From: Rothia nasimurium
Lineage (GTDB): Bacteria; Actinomycetota; Actinomycetes; Actinomycetales; Micrococcaceae
Direction of reading: 5' to 3'
Assembly (NCBI RefSeq): GCF_928381705.1
Contig: NZ_CAKMSR010000006.1
Location: 99,735-163,734 of the forward strand
Length of the DNA stretch: 64,000 nt
Shown in pieces: positions 35,969-44,035 of the stretch. The position numbers and the translations under genes are program-made. Under the pieces are notes generated by a model. It ran no database searches. It was not told the origin of the DNA and worked only from the letters and a program-made list of their open reading frames with translations. How positions within the stretch are numbered: the first letter of the stretch is position 1; each line of letters opens with the position of its first letter.

Positions 35969-36811
35969 CTAGCGGGGCTGAGGCAGATGCTGAGCCGTGG
36001 CGTCCTTCTCTCCCATCTGGGAACCAAGATAGGGAGGTGCCGGAATCTCTTCCATACCGGCCAGCTGGCGGATGACCTTACCCGCCAACATCTGACCCAT
36101 AATCGGGGGCATGTAGCTCATGGAACCCAGCGTCTCACCCTTGGCCTTAGCGCCCGGGGCCTTCTCCACCTTGAAAGGGAGCTCGGTCGAGAAGAGCACC
36201 TCAAGCCCGTAAATCTGGCGCTTGCGGCACTCGGAGCGAATCACCTTAGACATAGAGCAGTTGTAGGTGCGGCGGATATTGGCGAACTGCAGCATCGTCG
36301 GGTCAAGCCGATTGGCAGCTCCCATGGAAGCTACCAGGTTCAGGCCCCGCTCAGCGGCCCACTGGTAGACGGCCAGCTTCTGGGTGATGGTGTCGATACA
36401 GTCAATGACGTAGTCGGGGCGGGGGAACTTATCCAGGGTCTCAGCCAGGTTATCGGGGGTGAGGAAGACCCGCTCAGCGGTGACGGTACAATCGGGCTGG
36501 ATCTCCTTGATCATGGCCTCCATGACCTCAGCCTTAACCTTGCCCAGGGTGGAGGTAAAGGCCAGAGCCTGCCGGTTGATGTTGCTTTCTTCCACGATGT
36601 CGCGGTCCAGCACAATCAGGTTTCCCACGCCACCGCGGGCCAGGGCCTCAGCACAGGCCGACCCTACTCCGCCCAGACCCAGCACCATGACGGTCGCGTC
36701 CTGGAGTTTCTGCAGGCCCTCGTCCTTAAAAAGTAGCCGCAACCGGGCAAAACGTTCGCTCTCAACACCCACGGGGTCTCCTCGGAAAGTCAGTGTGTCT
36801 AACCTGGTCAT
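35969..36811 (-). CDS. ThiF/E1-like tRNA threonylcarbamoyladenosine dehydratase (TcdA/CsdL type)
   Basis: 280 residues. E1-type adenylation domain with VLGLGGVGSACAEALARGGV near residue 45, DRDIVEESNINRQ, and CIDTITQKLAVYQWA. TcdA cyclises t6A in tRNA to ct6A using ATP. Length and the C-terminal MSYMPPIMGQMLAGKVIRQL fit. The start is placed at ATG 36811; a longer frame reaching 36913 is not supported. Confidence 0.88.
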   Translation of the reverse strand: MTRLDTLTFRGDPVGVESERFARLRLLFKDEGLQKLQDATVMVLGLGGVGSACAEALARGGVGNLIVLDRDIVEESNINRQALAFTSTLGKVKAEVMEAMIKEIQPDCTVTAERVFLTPDNLAETLDKFPRPDYVIDCIDTITQKLAVYQWAAERGLNLVASMGAANRLDPTMLQFANIRRTYNCSMSKVIRSECRKRQIYGLEVLFSTELPFKVEKAPGAKAKGETLGSMSYMPPIMGQMLAGKVIRQLAGMEEIPAPPYLGSQMGEKDATAQHLPQPR

Positions 36812-36894
36812 TATGCCATATGGGTGGGGCCAGGGTGTGTGCCTGATGGGTTGAGGTCTTGAGCTGCAGATAACCCAGTCGGTAGGATTGAGGT

Positions 36895-37242
36895 ATGACC
36901 ACCAACCAATCATCTGTTGTTCAAGCTGACGTGGAACAGGTGACAGCTGTAGACCTCGCCGATGAATACGCTAGAGCTCATCGGGAATGGGTAGAGTCCG
37001 GTGAAGAAGATGTGTGGGGTCAGACTTCAGGAGACGAGGCAACGTCTGTGAATACTAGATTTATTGCTTCGTTTCAGGTGCTCTTGGCCCAGGACGAAAC
37101 CGGCCTATCTGCCGACTCAAAAGCCCAAACAGAACTTATAAGAACAGTATCTGTGGATCGTATTGGCGACTATATTAGTACCTTATCGAGAAATAAAGTT
37201 TGGGAACTAGATGAGGCTTTGAAAGTTCATTTGAATCTGTAA
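36895..37242 (+). CDS. Small hypothetical protein
   Basis: 115 residues, acidic and mostly helical by eye (LADEYARAHREWVESGEED, SKAQTELIRTVSVDRIGDYI). I do not recognise a family. ATTGAGG precedes the ATG at 36895. It lies in the AT-richer stretch between the tcdA gene and a DUF952 gene, in the same direction as the latter, 68 bases before it. Confidence 0.6.
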   Translation: MTTNQSSVVQADVEQVTAVDLADEYARAHREWVESGEEDVWGQTSGDEATSVNTRFIASFQVLLAQDETGLSADSKAQTELIRTVSVDRIGDYISTLSRNKVWELDEALKVHLNL

Positions 37243-37310
37243 GTGGTCAGCTCAGGGCAGAGGTGCTGGTATTTGAAAACAGGTAATGCACGTTTCTCGG
37301 AGGAACTTTA

Positions 37311-37643
37311 GTGACGATTTATCACATAGCTTTGCCCGAAGAATGGGAACAAGCGCAGAAACTTAAGGTGTGGGTTCATTCTACGCGTGGAGTGAGTATC
37401 AACGAGCAGGGATTCTTGCATGCTTGCGCGGATATGGATCAGGTAAAGCGAGTTTCAGACTTCATCTATGGTGACAGGCCAGATATTCTCGTCCTTGAAA
37501 TCGACCCCCGTAAATTAGAGTCTGCTGGGTTCACTGTTCGATGGGAACCAGCAGACCCTTCTAATCCTAGTTCCGAGTTGTTTCCGCATGTTTATGGAGG
37601 ACACCTACCCCTGTACCTGTTCAAAGTTCTCCATCGCAAGTAG
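37311..37643 (+). CDS. DUF952 family protein
   Basis: 110 residues matching the DUF952 pattern: IYHIALPEEWEQAQ at the start, QGFLHACADMDQVKRV in the middle, and ELFPHVYGGHLPL near the end with conserved HVYG. Function unknown; the fold resembles ADP-ribosyltransferase-like small proteins according to family notes, which I cannot test here. GTG start at 37311, eight bases after GGAGG. Confidence 0.82.
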   Translation: MTIYHIALPEEWEQAQKLKVWVHSTRGVSINEQGFLHACADMDQVKRVSDFIYGDRPDILVLEIDPRKLESAGFTVRWEPADPSNPSSELFPHVYGGHLPLYLFKVLHRK

Positions 37644-37757
37644 GTAGTACAAGCACATCCAAAGATTGGTGGTACGCAAAAGTGCGTCATATAGGCAACG
37701 TAGCCTAATGCGAACCAAGGGTAAAAGGGTGATTCAGCATCAACCACTTAGGTCTAT

Positions 37758-37786
37758 TTGAGGCGGCATGATGCTGTTAAGATAAA
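37758..37786 (+). promoter_or_regulatory. Promoter candidate for the 37-residue peptide locus
   Basis: TTGAGG (37758–37763) and GATAAA (37781–37786) with a 17-base spacer. It overlaps a CAGCATCA/TGATGCTG inverted repeat (37735–37742, 37769–37776), a possible operator. Confidence 0.45.
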
Positions 37787-37816
37787 AACGTACCGGGCAA
37801 ATCTGCCCGGTACGTT
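37787..37816 (-). terminator. Minus-strand terminator-like hairpin
   Basis: AACGTACCGGGCA (37787–37799) pairs perfectly with 37804–37816 around four bases. On the minus strand it is followed by TTTTTATC, the pattern of an intrinsic terminator. An antisense RNA crossing the peptide gene would end here. On the plus strand it is the 5' end of the peptide mRNA. Confidence 0.6.
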
Positions 37817-37821
37817 CAAAA

Positions 37822-38007
37822 ATCAAATAGAGGAGGTTTAGAAGTGGTAACGACACTTCTGAACCTAGTTCTGATTCTAGCTGCGCTGGTAGCGATTGTC
37901 GATAGCCTATTGGGCATCGTCGAGAAGCTTCTGAAGCTGCTAGATAACGAGGACTAGGAATATAGGGTGCAGAGGCCTCGGTCTCTGCACCGCCTCCTCT
38001 ATTTGAT
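37822..38007. promoter_or_regulatory. Long-range Shine-Dalgarno sequestration pair
   Basis: ATCAAATAGAGGAGG (37822–37836), which contains the AGGAGG ribosome-binding site of the peptide gene, is perfectly complementary to CCTCCTCTATTTGAT (37993–38007) after its stop. In the plus-strand RNA the two could pair and hide the ribosome-binding site. Confidence 0.65.
37844..37957 (+). CDS. 37-residue hydrophobic peptide, candidate type I toxin
   Basis: GTG start eight bases after AGGAGG (37831–37836). The product has a hydrophobic core (LLNLVLILAALVAIVDSLLG) and a C-terminal half with lysines and a final Asp-Asn-Glu-Asp. One membrane-spanning helix or an amphipathic helix is likely. Size, hydrophobicity and a strong but maskable ribosome-binding site recall type I toxins such as Fst or Ldr, but there is no sequence match I can name. 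It stands alone between a minus-strand terminator and a plus-strand terminator. It could also be a small regulatory membrane peptide. Confidence 0.55.
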   Translation: MVTTLLNLVLILAALVAIVDSLLGIVEKLLKLLDNED

Positions 38008-38046
38008 AAACGCCCTCAACTCTTATTGAAAGGGTTGAGGGCGTTT
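37966..38046 (+). terminator. Two hairpins ending the peptide locus
   Basis: GGTGCAGAG/CTCTGCACC (37966–37974, 37983–37991) comes first, then the anti-Shine-Dalgarno stretch, then AAACGCCCTCAAC/GTTGAGGGCGTTT (38008–38020, 38034–38046), a 13-bp stem with T at its 3' end. The second can serve both strands, as the DUF3817 gene converges from the right. Confidence 0.7.
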
Positions 38047-38065
38047 CGTTAGGCGAAAGTAGTTG

Positions 38066-38536
38066 CTAGTTCTTGGGCACGGGCGGGCCCGCCAGCAGGA
38101 GCACCACAAAGAGCAGAACCACGAAGGCAAGTAACAGGACGCTCGCGAGCGCAGGCTTGGCTAGAACCCAGGCCTGGGCTTTTTCGAACGGGCCGGACGG
38201 CGCCGCCCCGCCAGGTGCCAGACGCCAGCCCCCGCGCAGTAGGCCCCGCTTCTCCAAGAAAATCTCAAAAGGAACGGTCGCAAAGGGAATCACCGATAGG
38301 AGCAGGCCGGCCACACCCACGGGGGCCTTCCACTGCTGGTTGACCCAGGTAAAGACCGTCACTACGCAGTAGCTCAGAAAAACAAAGCCGTGAATACCAC
38401 CGGCAATGGGCACAAGGTTGGTTACACCGGTAGCCCGCAGAATCAGGGCCGTGATTAGCAGGGCCCAGGTAATCATCTCAGCGGTAGCAAAAATACGGAA
38501 GAGCACACGAGGGGTGGGCTTAGAATCTGGTCGCAT
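38066..38536 (-). CDS. DUF3817 membrane protein
   Basis: 156 residues with four hydrophobic segments. The first ~95 residues match DUF3817 (FRIFATAEMITWALLITAL, GIHGFVFLSYCVVTVFTW, SVIPFATVPFEIFLEKRGLL). Function unknown; the family is common in actinobacterial membranes. A Gly/Pro-rich linker and an extra C-terminal hydrophobic helix follow the core. Confidence 0.83.
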   Translation of the reverse strand: MRPDSKPTPRVLFRIFATAEMITWALLITALILRATGVTNLVPIAGGIHGFVFLSYCVVTVFTWVNQQWKAPVGVAGLLLSVIPFATVPFEIFLEKRGLLRGGWRLAPGGAAPSGPFEKAQAWVLAKPALASVLLLAFVVLLFVVLLLAGPPVPKN

Positions 38537-38639
38537 GGGGCCTTTCAGAGTGAATGGAAGATAGACAGCAAAGGGCTTATCACCGCTACCTACTGTACAG
38601 GTTTACCGCAGGTGGAGGCGGGGCACTAAGCTTGAGAAC

Positions 38640-38984
38640 ATGACCCACAAAATCTTTGACATGCCCCTAGCTGAGGTATGGCCCCACTACCTGGCCAAGG
38701 TAGAGCGCAAGGGCCAGGACACCGCCCTGGTAGAGACCGTTACCTGCTGGCTGACGGGTTACAGCCCTGCCGACCTGGCCCGCCACCTTGAGGAGCAGAC
38801 GTCTTTCCGCGACTTTTTCGCCTCAGCCCAGCTCAACCCCGCCGCGCACCTGATAACCGGCTCCATCTGCGGCTATAAGGTGCAGGAAATTGAAGACCCC
38901 CTCATGCAGCAGATTCGCTACCTCGACAAACTCGTTGACGAGGTCGCCAAGGGTCGTCCGCTCGAAAAAATCTTGCGGTCCTAA
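38640..38984 (+). CDS. DUF2200 family protein
   Basis: 114 residues matching DUF2200 end to end (KIFDMPLAEVWPHYLAKVER, WLTGYSPADLARHLE, GSICGYKVQEIEDPLMQQIR, LDKLVDEVAKGRPLEKIL). A cytosolic helical protein of unknown role, apparently alone on its own transcript between convergent and divergent neighbours. Confidence 0.85.
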   Translation: MTHKIFDMPLAEVWPHYLAKVERKGQDTALVETVTCWLTGYSPADLARHLEEQTSFRDFFASAQLNPAAHLITGSICGYKVQEIEDPLMQQIRYLDKLVDEVAKGRPLEKILRS

Positions 38985-38999
38985 CCTCTCCACCTGGGC

Positions 39000-39554
39000 T
39001 TACTGTAGAGCCTCACTCAAAGCCGCATCCAGGGCAGGCAGGCCCTGCTCGTAGTCGGCAAAGGCGGTAGCGGCATCCGCTATCTTGCCCTCGGCGTCAT
39101 ACATGGCCCGGCTCAGCTTAATATTGACGGCAGCGGACACCAGCACCAGGCCGTAGTTGGGGCAGGCTGCCTCAAACTGGGCCGCCGACTTCAACCCGGC
39201 CCCAAAACCGTAGGACACCACCGCAACCGGCTTGCCCTCCCACTCGGCAAAGAGATAGTCCATAGCGTTCTTCAGCACGGCAGGCACACCCCCGTTGTAC
39301 TCGGGCAGGGCCACCACAAAACCGTCAAAGCCAGAAACCAGCTCAGACCAATCGCGGGTGTGCTGGTGCTGATAAGGAGCCCCAGATTTAGGGGAGGCCG
39401 GCTCATCGAAGTGAGGTAGGTTCTGCTCCGCTAGGTCAATGATTTCGTAGGTGTGGTTGCCCAGGGCCGCCAGACGCTCCTGCGCCCAGGCACCCACCAC
39501 CGGGCTAATGCGGGTAGGACGGGTAGAACCAAGAATGAGACCGATACGCGCCAC
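39000..39554 (-). CDS. NADPH-dependent FMN reductase family protein
   Basis: A flavodoxin-fold reductase of 184 residues. The FMN phosphate loop GSTRPTRISP is at the start, followed by ALPEYNGGVPAVLKNAMD near residue 85 and SYGFGAGLKSAAQ. Such enzymes reduce FMN, quinones or azo compounds; the substrate cannot be told. Divergent from the hydrolase gene at 39675. Confidence 0.9.
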   Translation of the reverse strand: MARIGLILGSTRPTRISPVVGAWAQERLAALGNHTYEIIDLAEQNLPHFDEPASPKSGAPYQHQHTRDWSELVSGFDGFVVALPEYNGGVPAVLKNAMDYLFAEWEGKPVAVVSYGFGAGLKSAAQFEAACPNYGLVLVSAAVNIKLSRAMYDAEGKIADAATAFADYEQGLPALDAALSEALQ

Positions 39555-39674
39555 GATAACTCCTTATGACTAGATAGGGCGGTTTATCCCAGTGTAAAGG
39601 GGTAGGGCTTCTATACAGTAACGTATAACCAAACGAGCTGACCCAGGTCCACAGATTAGGGAAGAAAGAAGGCC

Positions 39675-40325
39675 ATGACCACTATCGTCCTTTTCCATCA
39701 CGCAGCGGGGCTGACGGACGGCGTCCGCGCGCTCGCTGATCGCCTGGAAGCTGCCGGGCACCTGGTTTTTACCCCTGACCTGTACGACGGGCACCGCTTC
39801 ACCACCATCGAAGAAGGCATGACCCATTACCAGCAGCTTACTCATGAGAAGGTCCTGGCCCGGGCGCAGGCTGCCGTAGCGGCACTCACCGGCCCCTTTG
39901 TGGTAGCAGGGGTGTCTCTGGGGGTGATAGTCGCCCAGATCCTGGCCCAGACGGACGCCCGCGCCCAGGGCATGCTCGCCCTGGAGGGCTTCGTTGACCC
40001 AACCTACCTGCCCGGTGCCCTGCCGGTTTCCTTCCCGGTAGCGATTCATGGCGGTGGCGCTGATACCTGGTTTGCTGAGGACGCTCCGGCAGCCCTCGCC
40101 TACACCGCTTCGTCAGCTTCAGCCAGCTGCGATTTCTATGAGGGAGCTGAGCACCTCTTCACCGATTCGACCTGGCCAACGTATTCACTTGAGAAGACTA
40201 GCCTGGTGATGGAGCGTGCCTTGGCTTGGTTAGCTGACCTGCCGGAGCATAGCCGGGAGGGCTTTGGTCTGCCCGATGCAGATACGGTGGGGGGAGTACG
40301 GGGAGCCTGGGCCTCTCAGAGATAA
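39675..40325 (+). CDS. Dienelactone hydrolase-family alpha/beta hydrolase
   Basis: 216 residues. Alpha/beta-hydrolase fold with FHHAAGLTDGVRALADRLEA at the start, PDLYDGHRF, the nucleophile elbow GVSLG (Ser rather than the Cys of true dienelactone hydrolases), and the late His in GAEHLF. The last ~25 residues (from about HSREGFGL) do not look like family sequence and lie over the start of the ASCH gene in another frame. The substrate is unknown. Confidence 0.82.
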   Translation: MTTIVLFHHAAGLTDGVRALADRLEAAGHLVFTPDLYDGHRFTTIEEGMTHYQQLTHEKVLARAQAAVAALTGPFVVAGVSLGVIVAQILAQTDARAQGMLALEGFVDPTYLPGALPVSFPVAIHGGGADTWFAEDAPAALAYTASSASASCDFYEGAEHLFTDSTWPTYSLEKTSLVMERALAWLADLPEHSREGFGLPDADTVGGVRGAWASQR

Positions 40326-40662
40326 GCTGGTGAAAGCGCTTCTGAACGGGCAGAAAACAGCAACCTCTTCTCTTTACAGGCACTACGTGGAATCTGGCGA
40401 AGATCTGCCAGGTGTGGGGCAGACCGAGCTGGTGATTGACTCAGCCGGTCAGCCCGTGTGCCTACTTGAAACAACCCGGGTGGAACTCGTGGAAGCTCAC
40501 GATGTTACCGACGAATTTGTGCGGGCCGAGGGTGAAGGCTTTGACAGCTGGGATGAGTGGTGGAGGGCCCACCGGGATTTTTGGTCACAGGGAGATGAGG
40601 GCATGCCCGTAACTCCCAAAGACCTGGTGGTCTGCCAGTGGGTCAAACTCGTAGCCCCATAA
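40276..40662 (+). CDS. ASCH domain protein
   Basis: 128 residues: the conserved GEYGEPGPLRDKLVKALL, GQKTATSSLY, VELVEAHDVTDEFVRAEGEG and WWRAHRDFW. ASCH proteins have a PUA-like RNA-binding fold, and some are amidohydrolases on modified nucleosides. The ATG at 40276 leaves only a few residues before GEYG, whereas relatives have 10–20 more, so the N-terminus may be shortened. It overlaps the preceding hydrolase gene by 50 bases, consistent with a deletion that joined the two. Confidence 0.82.
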   Translation: MQIRWGEYGEPGPLRDKLVKALLNGQKTATSSLYRHYVESGEDLPGVGQTELVIDSAGQPVCLLETTRVELVEAHDVTDEFVRAEGEGFDSWDEWWRAHRDFWSQGDEGMPVTPKDLVVCQWVKLVAP

Positions 40663-40675
40663 AGGGCATGATGAC

Positions 40676-40963
40676 TCAAAAGAGGTCGTCGTGTGTTCCT
40701 GTTCGCAGGAAATATGCGTGAGTTTTGGTTGTTCTCCAGATTAATAGCCAGTCACCGGCATTTGCCACGTGGCATTCCTTTGCGCCTGCCCAGTTGCCTT
40801 TCAAAGTGTGCATTCGGTGGCGACGCCGCAGTTCTTCCATGGAATCCGGTGAATTGTCCAAAATTAGCTCAGTGACAGGTTTCAGATGCTCAAGGTTGAC
40901 CCGTTTTTTCTGAAGCTTTTTAATATCTCGTGCGAAAGCTGGTGTGTATTCGGGTAGAAGCAC
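40676..40963 (-). CDS. YafQ-type mRNA interferase toxin
   Basis: 95 residues of the RelE/ParE superfamily, YafQ branch: PAFARDIKKLQKKRVNLEHL, LKGNWAGAKECHVANAGDWL and the C-terminal YFLRTGTHDDLF. The His/Asp/Phe-rich end holds the usual catalytic His in YafQ (HDDLF). It cleaves mRNA on the ribosome. It begins two bases after the antitoxin stop, in the antitoxin-first order usual for DinJ–YafQ. Confidence 0.88.
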   Translation of the reverse strand: MLLPEYTPAFARDIKKLQKKRVNLEHLKPVTELILDNSPDSMEELRRRHRMHTLKGNWAGAKECHVANAGDWLLIWRTTKTHAYFLRTGTHDDLF

Positions 40964-40965
40964 GA

Positions 40966-41235
40966 TTAGATTCCTAGGTCATTAAACATGTCCTGGGCAT
41001 TCTTAAATCTGCTGGTGCCCTCCTTTTCCATCGTCAGTGAATCAGAGATGGCTTCTTGGGTTTCTGCGTTTGGCTGGGGGTATTCCAGGGTAAGCGGTAT
41101 GCGCTGCTCGCGTACTACCTGGCGGTAGAAGGCGCGGGTGATGGACGATAGGTCTAACCCAAAGTCTTCGGCAATACGGGCTGCTTCGCGCTTGGTTGCT
41201 TCGTCAACTCGCACAGTTACAGTCGATGTTGTCAT
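40966..41235 (-). CDS. RelB/DinJ-type antitoxin
   Basis: 89 residues. An N-terminal ribbon-helix-helix (TVTVRVDEATKREAARIAED, GLDLSSITRAFYRQVV) binds DNA and a C-terminal flexible part (~55–89) would wrap the toxin. AGGAG-like sequence precedes the ATG at 41235. Autoregulation with the YafQ partner is the norm for this family. Confidence 0.88.
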   Translation of the reverse strand: MTTSTVTVRVDEATKREAARIAEDFGLDLSSITRAFYRQVVREQRIPLTLEYPQPNAETQEAISDSLTMEKEGTSRFKNAQDMFNDLGI

Positions 41236-41293
41236 ACAAATACGCTCCTTTGTCGTACAACCAGTCTATGCCCTCCATGCCCAGTCGGGAACC

Positions 41294-41986
41294 CTAGTGC
41301 CCTGAAAAAACCATGAGGGCAGCCACCAGAATGAAGAGGGACCCAAAGACCCGGTTCAGTATCGTCTGCCCGCGCTCCGAGTGTGATAGCCTGGTCAGGG
41401 ACTTGGCAACCACAGCAAAACCACCCCACATGACCACAATATCGATGGCCACCATAGTGCCCGCTAGCACCAGATACTGGGGCAACTGCGGGGTGTCCGG
41501 CCGCACAAACTGGGGCATGAAAGCCAAAATAAAAACAATAGCCTTGGGGTTAGACATATTGACCCAGAAGCCCCGATTGAAAAGAGCCAAGGGGGCACCC
41601 GGCTGCAGGTGCGCACCCGGGCGGGTGCGGCGTCCTTGCCCCTGCGGAGCGGACGCACCAGCCCCGCTTTCTGCCTCGTCGCGGGCTTGCTGCGGGGTTT
41701 GAGGGCGAGCAAGAATCATGCGTAACCCGAGGTAAACCAGGTAGGCAGCCCCACCGTAGCGAATCACATCGAAAAGTACCGGCGAATTAGCGACCACCAC
41801 ACCCAGGCCAGCGGCCACAATAGCAATCTGAACCACCAGGGCCAGTTGCTGCCCCATCACCGTGAAAAAGGCCTTCTTCCAGCCGTGCAGCAGGGAGGTC
41901 GTCATGGTGTTCACCGCACCTGCCCCCGGGGTCAAAGAAATCACCATGCAGGCAGCGACGAGGGAAAGCCAAAGGGTAAGGGTCAT
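41294..41986 (-). CDS. LysE/RhtB-family amino-acid exporter
   Basis: 230 residues with about six transmembrane segments. The family signature TPGAGAVNTMTTSLLHGWK is near residue 20, YLGLRMILA near 80, and WVNMSNPKAIVFILAFMPQF near 140. A hydrophilic Gly/Ala/Arg-rich insert (~90–130) is longer than usual and contains GCGGACGC in its DNA. The start is ATG 41986, overlapping the preceding stop as ATGA, so it is coupled to the gene at 41983–42738. Confidence 0.88.
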   Translation of the reverse strand: MTLTLWLSLVAACMVISLTPGAGAVNTMTTSLLHGWKKAFFTVMGQQLALVVQIAIVAAGLGVVVANSPVLFDVIRYGGAAYLVYLGLRMILARPQTPQQARDEAESGAGASAPQGQGRRTRPGAHLQPGAPLALFNRGFWVNMSNPKAIVFILAFMPQFVRPDTPQLPQYLVLAGTMVAIDIVVMWGGFAVVAKSLTRLSHSERGQTILNRVFGSLFILVAALMVFSGH

Positions 41987-42738
41987 AGCTCCTCTTGTGC
42001 GTCTAAAACCTGCCGGAACCATACCTTTTCAAAAGCGCTATGCTCCTTGCTTTCTAAGGCAATCTCACACCAGTTCCTGATCTCGGAACGGTCGAGAATT
42101 TCTGCCTGACACAGTGCTGGTAGCAGGAATCCCCGAACGGTTTGAACCGGCAGTCGGATCTCATCGGCGTGCCGCAAGGAAAGCCCCTTGATACTCGGCC
42201 CCAGGAAAACCGCCCTAACCATGTGGCGGCACTCCATCGGGTTCTGTACTAGCACGTCATATACCCACCCCAAGTGGAAACGGCCGGTTAAGAAAACGAA
42301 GCCAGTCTCGCGTGACGCGGGCAGAGATATGTCATAACGTCCATCAAACCACTCGGCGGCTCGGAGAATAGCAGCCGTCCTGTCATAGTTTTTAGGAGCC
42401 TTGATGTAGAGCCCGCTCCAGGCTTCAAAAACCTGTGTCAGGGAGTCCGGAAAAAGCTCAGGTATCGACTCCCTAATGAACCGATGAGATAGAGGCACCT
42501 TACGCAGTAAAGAATTCAGATCAGGGAACGTAACAACCTCAGCTGCGTGACGGTGCTCCTCAGTGAGCGGGCCGTACCATTGCTGGGAGACTTCTTCCGG
42601 TGCACCCTTCAACACGGCTTGAGCCAATGGCTTGAGCGGGGCCAACACCTGCATGCGTTCTTCAAGTTCTACACGCTGAAGATGATACACCAGGTTTTCG
42701 GCTTGACCCCAGGCGAGAAAATCTAGGAGCTCAGACAT
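41983..42738 (-). CDS. Hypothetical protein
   Basis: 251 residues, soluble, helix-rich with many Leu, Trp and Glu (LDFLAWGQAENLVYHLQRVE, LLRKVPLSHRFIRESIPELF, FLTGRFHLGWVYDVLVQNP). The look is of an alpha-helical repeat protein, but I do not recognise a family. It overlaps the LysE exporter start by four bases, so it is probably translated with it. Confidence 0.7.
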   Translation of the reverse strand: MSELLDFLAWGQAENLVYHLQRVELEERMQVLAPLKPLAQAVLKGAPEEVSQQWYGPLTEEHRHAAEVVTFPDLNSLLRKVPLSHRFIRESIPELFPDSLTQVFEAWSGLYIKAPKNYDRTAAILRAAEWFDGRYDISLPASRETGFVFLTGRFHLGWVYDVLVQNPMECRHMVRAVFLGPSIKGLSLRHADEIRLPVQTVRGFLLPALCQAEILDRSEIRNWCEIALESKEHSAFEKVWFRQVLDAQEEL

Positions 42739-42781
42739 AAGTCCAGTCTACCCGGGGGAGGCACCCCTATAATGGGTAGTC

Positions 42782-44035
42782 ATGAACACCCACCAGCAGC
42801 GCCGCATCCTCTGGGCCCTGGCCCTCACCCAGGTCTTTGGAACCATCGGGGTAGGGGCAGCCCCCTCCGTCGGGGTACTCCTAGCCAGTGAGGTCACCCA
42901 GAACGAGGCGCTCGCCGGGATAGCCCGTACCGCCTCCACCTTCGGGGCGGCCCTCTTTGGCGTACCACTTGCTCAGCTTGCTGCCCGCACCAGCCGCCGC
43001 ACCGCCCTCACCACCGGCTGGGCAACCGCCACACTAGGGGCTGCCATCCTGGCCTGGGCGGCTTCTGGCACCAGCATGATTCTAGTTGCCCTCGGCTTGC
43101 TGCTCATGGGGGCTGGTTCCGCCGCTGCTCTTCAAGCCCGCTTCGCTGCCACCGACCACGCCGCTGACGCCAAGCGTGGCTCAGCCCTCAGCTTCATCGT
43201 CTGGGTAGGCACCATCGGTTCCGTCCTCGGCCCTAATATCGGTACCCCGGCTGCTGCGCTCGCGCCATCCCTGGGCACCACCCTTTACAGCGCAGCCTTT
43301 GCCCTGGCCGCCCTTGCTTTAGGGGTTGCAACCCTGCTGGTTTTCGCCCTTCTACCCGGCACCAAGAAGGACGCCGCCCCCGGCTTGTCTACCGCGGAGC
43401 AGGGGGCAGGCGCGTCCGGCCAGAACAAACCCAGCCTGGGAGCCAAGGTCGGCGCTTTTAGCCGCGAAATAGCGGGCAACCGGCAGGCAAGATACGCGGC
43501 TATCAGCCTGCTGGGGGCCCACATGGTGATGGTGTCGGTGATGACCATGACCCCGGTCCATATGAACCATCAGGGATCTGGCATTGAGATCATCGGTCTG
43601 ACCATCAGTCTGCATGTCCTTGGCATGTACGGGCTCTCACCCCTGATGGGGCTGGGTGCCGACAGGCTGGGGGAACGCACCATCATTCTGCTCGGTACTG
43701 CCCTGCTGGTTTTAGCTGTAGCGCTAGGTGCCCTTGCCCCTCACAACATACCTGCCATGGTGGCAAGCCTGATTCTGCTGGGGGTGGGTTGGTCTGCAAC
43801 TTTTGTGGCTGCCTCGGCCCTCTTTGCAGCCTCCCTGCCAGCTGAAAGCCGCACCCGGGCAGCCGGCGGCCTGGACTCCCTGACCAACCTGGGTGCGGCT
43901 ACCGCGGCCCTGGCTTCGGGATTTATTATGGCTGCAACCTCTTTTTCAACCCTGGCCTGTATTGCAGCTCTAGCTCTTGTGCCCTCCCTGGTGCTGACCC
44001 GTCCGCTGCGCGAAAGAGGTAGCGGGAGTCGTTAG
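42782..44035 (+). CDS. MFS transporter
   Basis: 417 residues, about 12 transmembrane segments in two halves with a central hydrophilic loop (~residues 195–225). Motif A-like LAARTSRRTALTTGW follows helix 2, and GLGADRLGERTIIL is in the second half. Family members of this type are often annotated as drug or metabolite exporters; the substrate is unknown. It is convergent with the FAD monooxygenase and shares stop-codon bases with it (TTAG). Confidence 0.88.
   Translation: MNTHQQRRILWALALTQVFGTIGVGAAPSVGVLLASEVTQNEALAGIARTASTFGAALFGVPLAQLAARTSRRTALTTGWATATLGAAILAWAASGTSMILVALGLLLMGAGSAAALQARFAATDHAADAKRGSALSFIVWVGTIGSVLGPNIGTPAAALAPSLGTTLYSAAFALAALALGVATLLVFALLPGTKKDAAPGLSTAEQGAGASGQNKPSLGAKVGAFSREIAGNRQARYAAISLLGAHMVMVSVMTMTPVHMNHQGSGIEIIGLTISLHVLGMYGLSPLMGLGADRLGERTIILLGTALLVLAVALGALAPHNIPAMVASLILLGVGWSATFVAASALFAASLPAESRTRAAGGLDSLTNLGAATAALASGFIMAATSFSTLACIAALALVPSLVLTRPLRERGSGSR

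Noticed and set aside
36895..37643. Hypothetical gene plus DUF952 as a toxin-antitoxin pair
   Set aside because: DUF952 is not a known toxin, the upstream protein has no DNA-binding motif, and the genes do not overlap.
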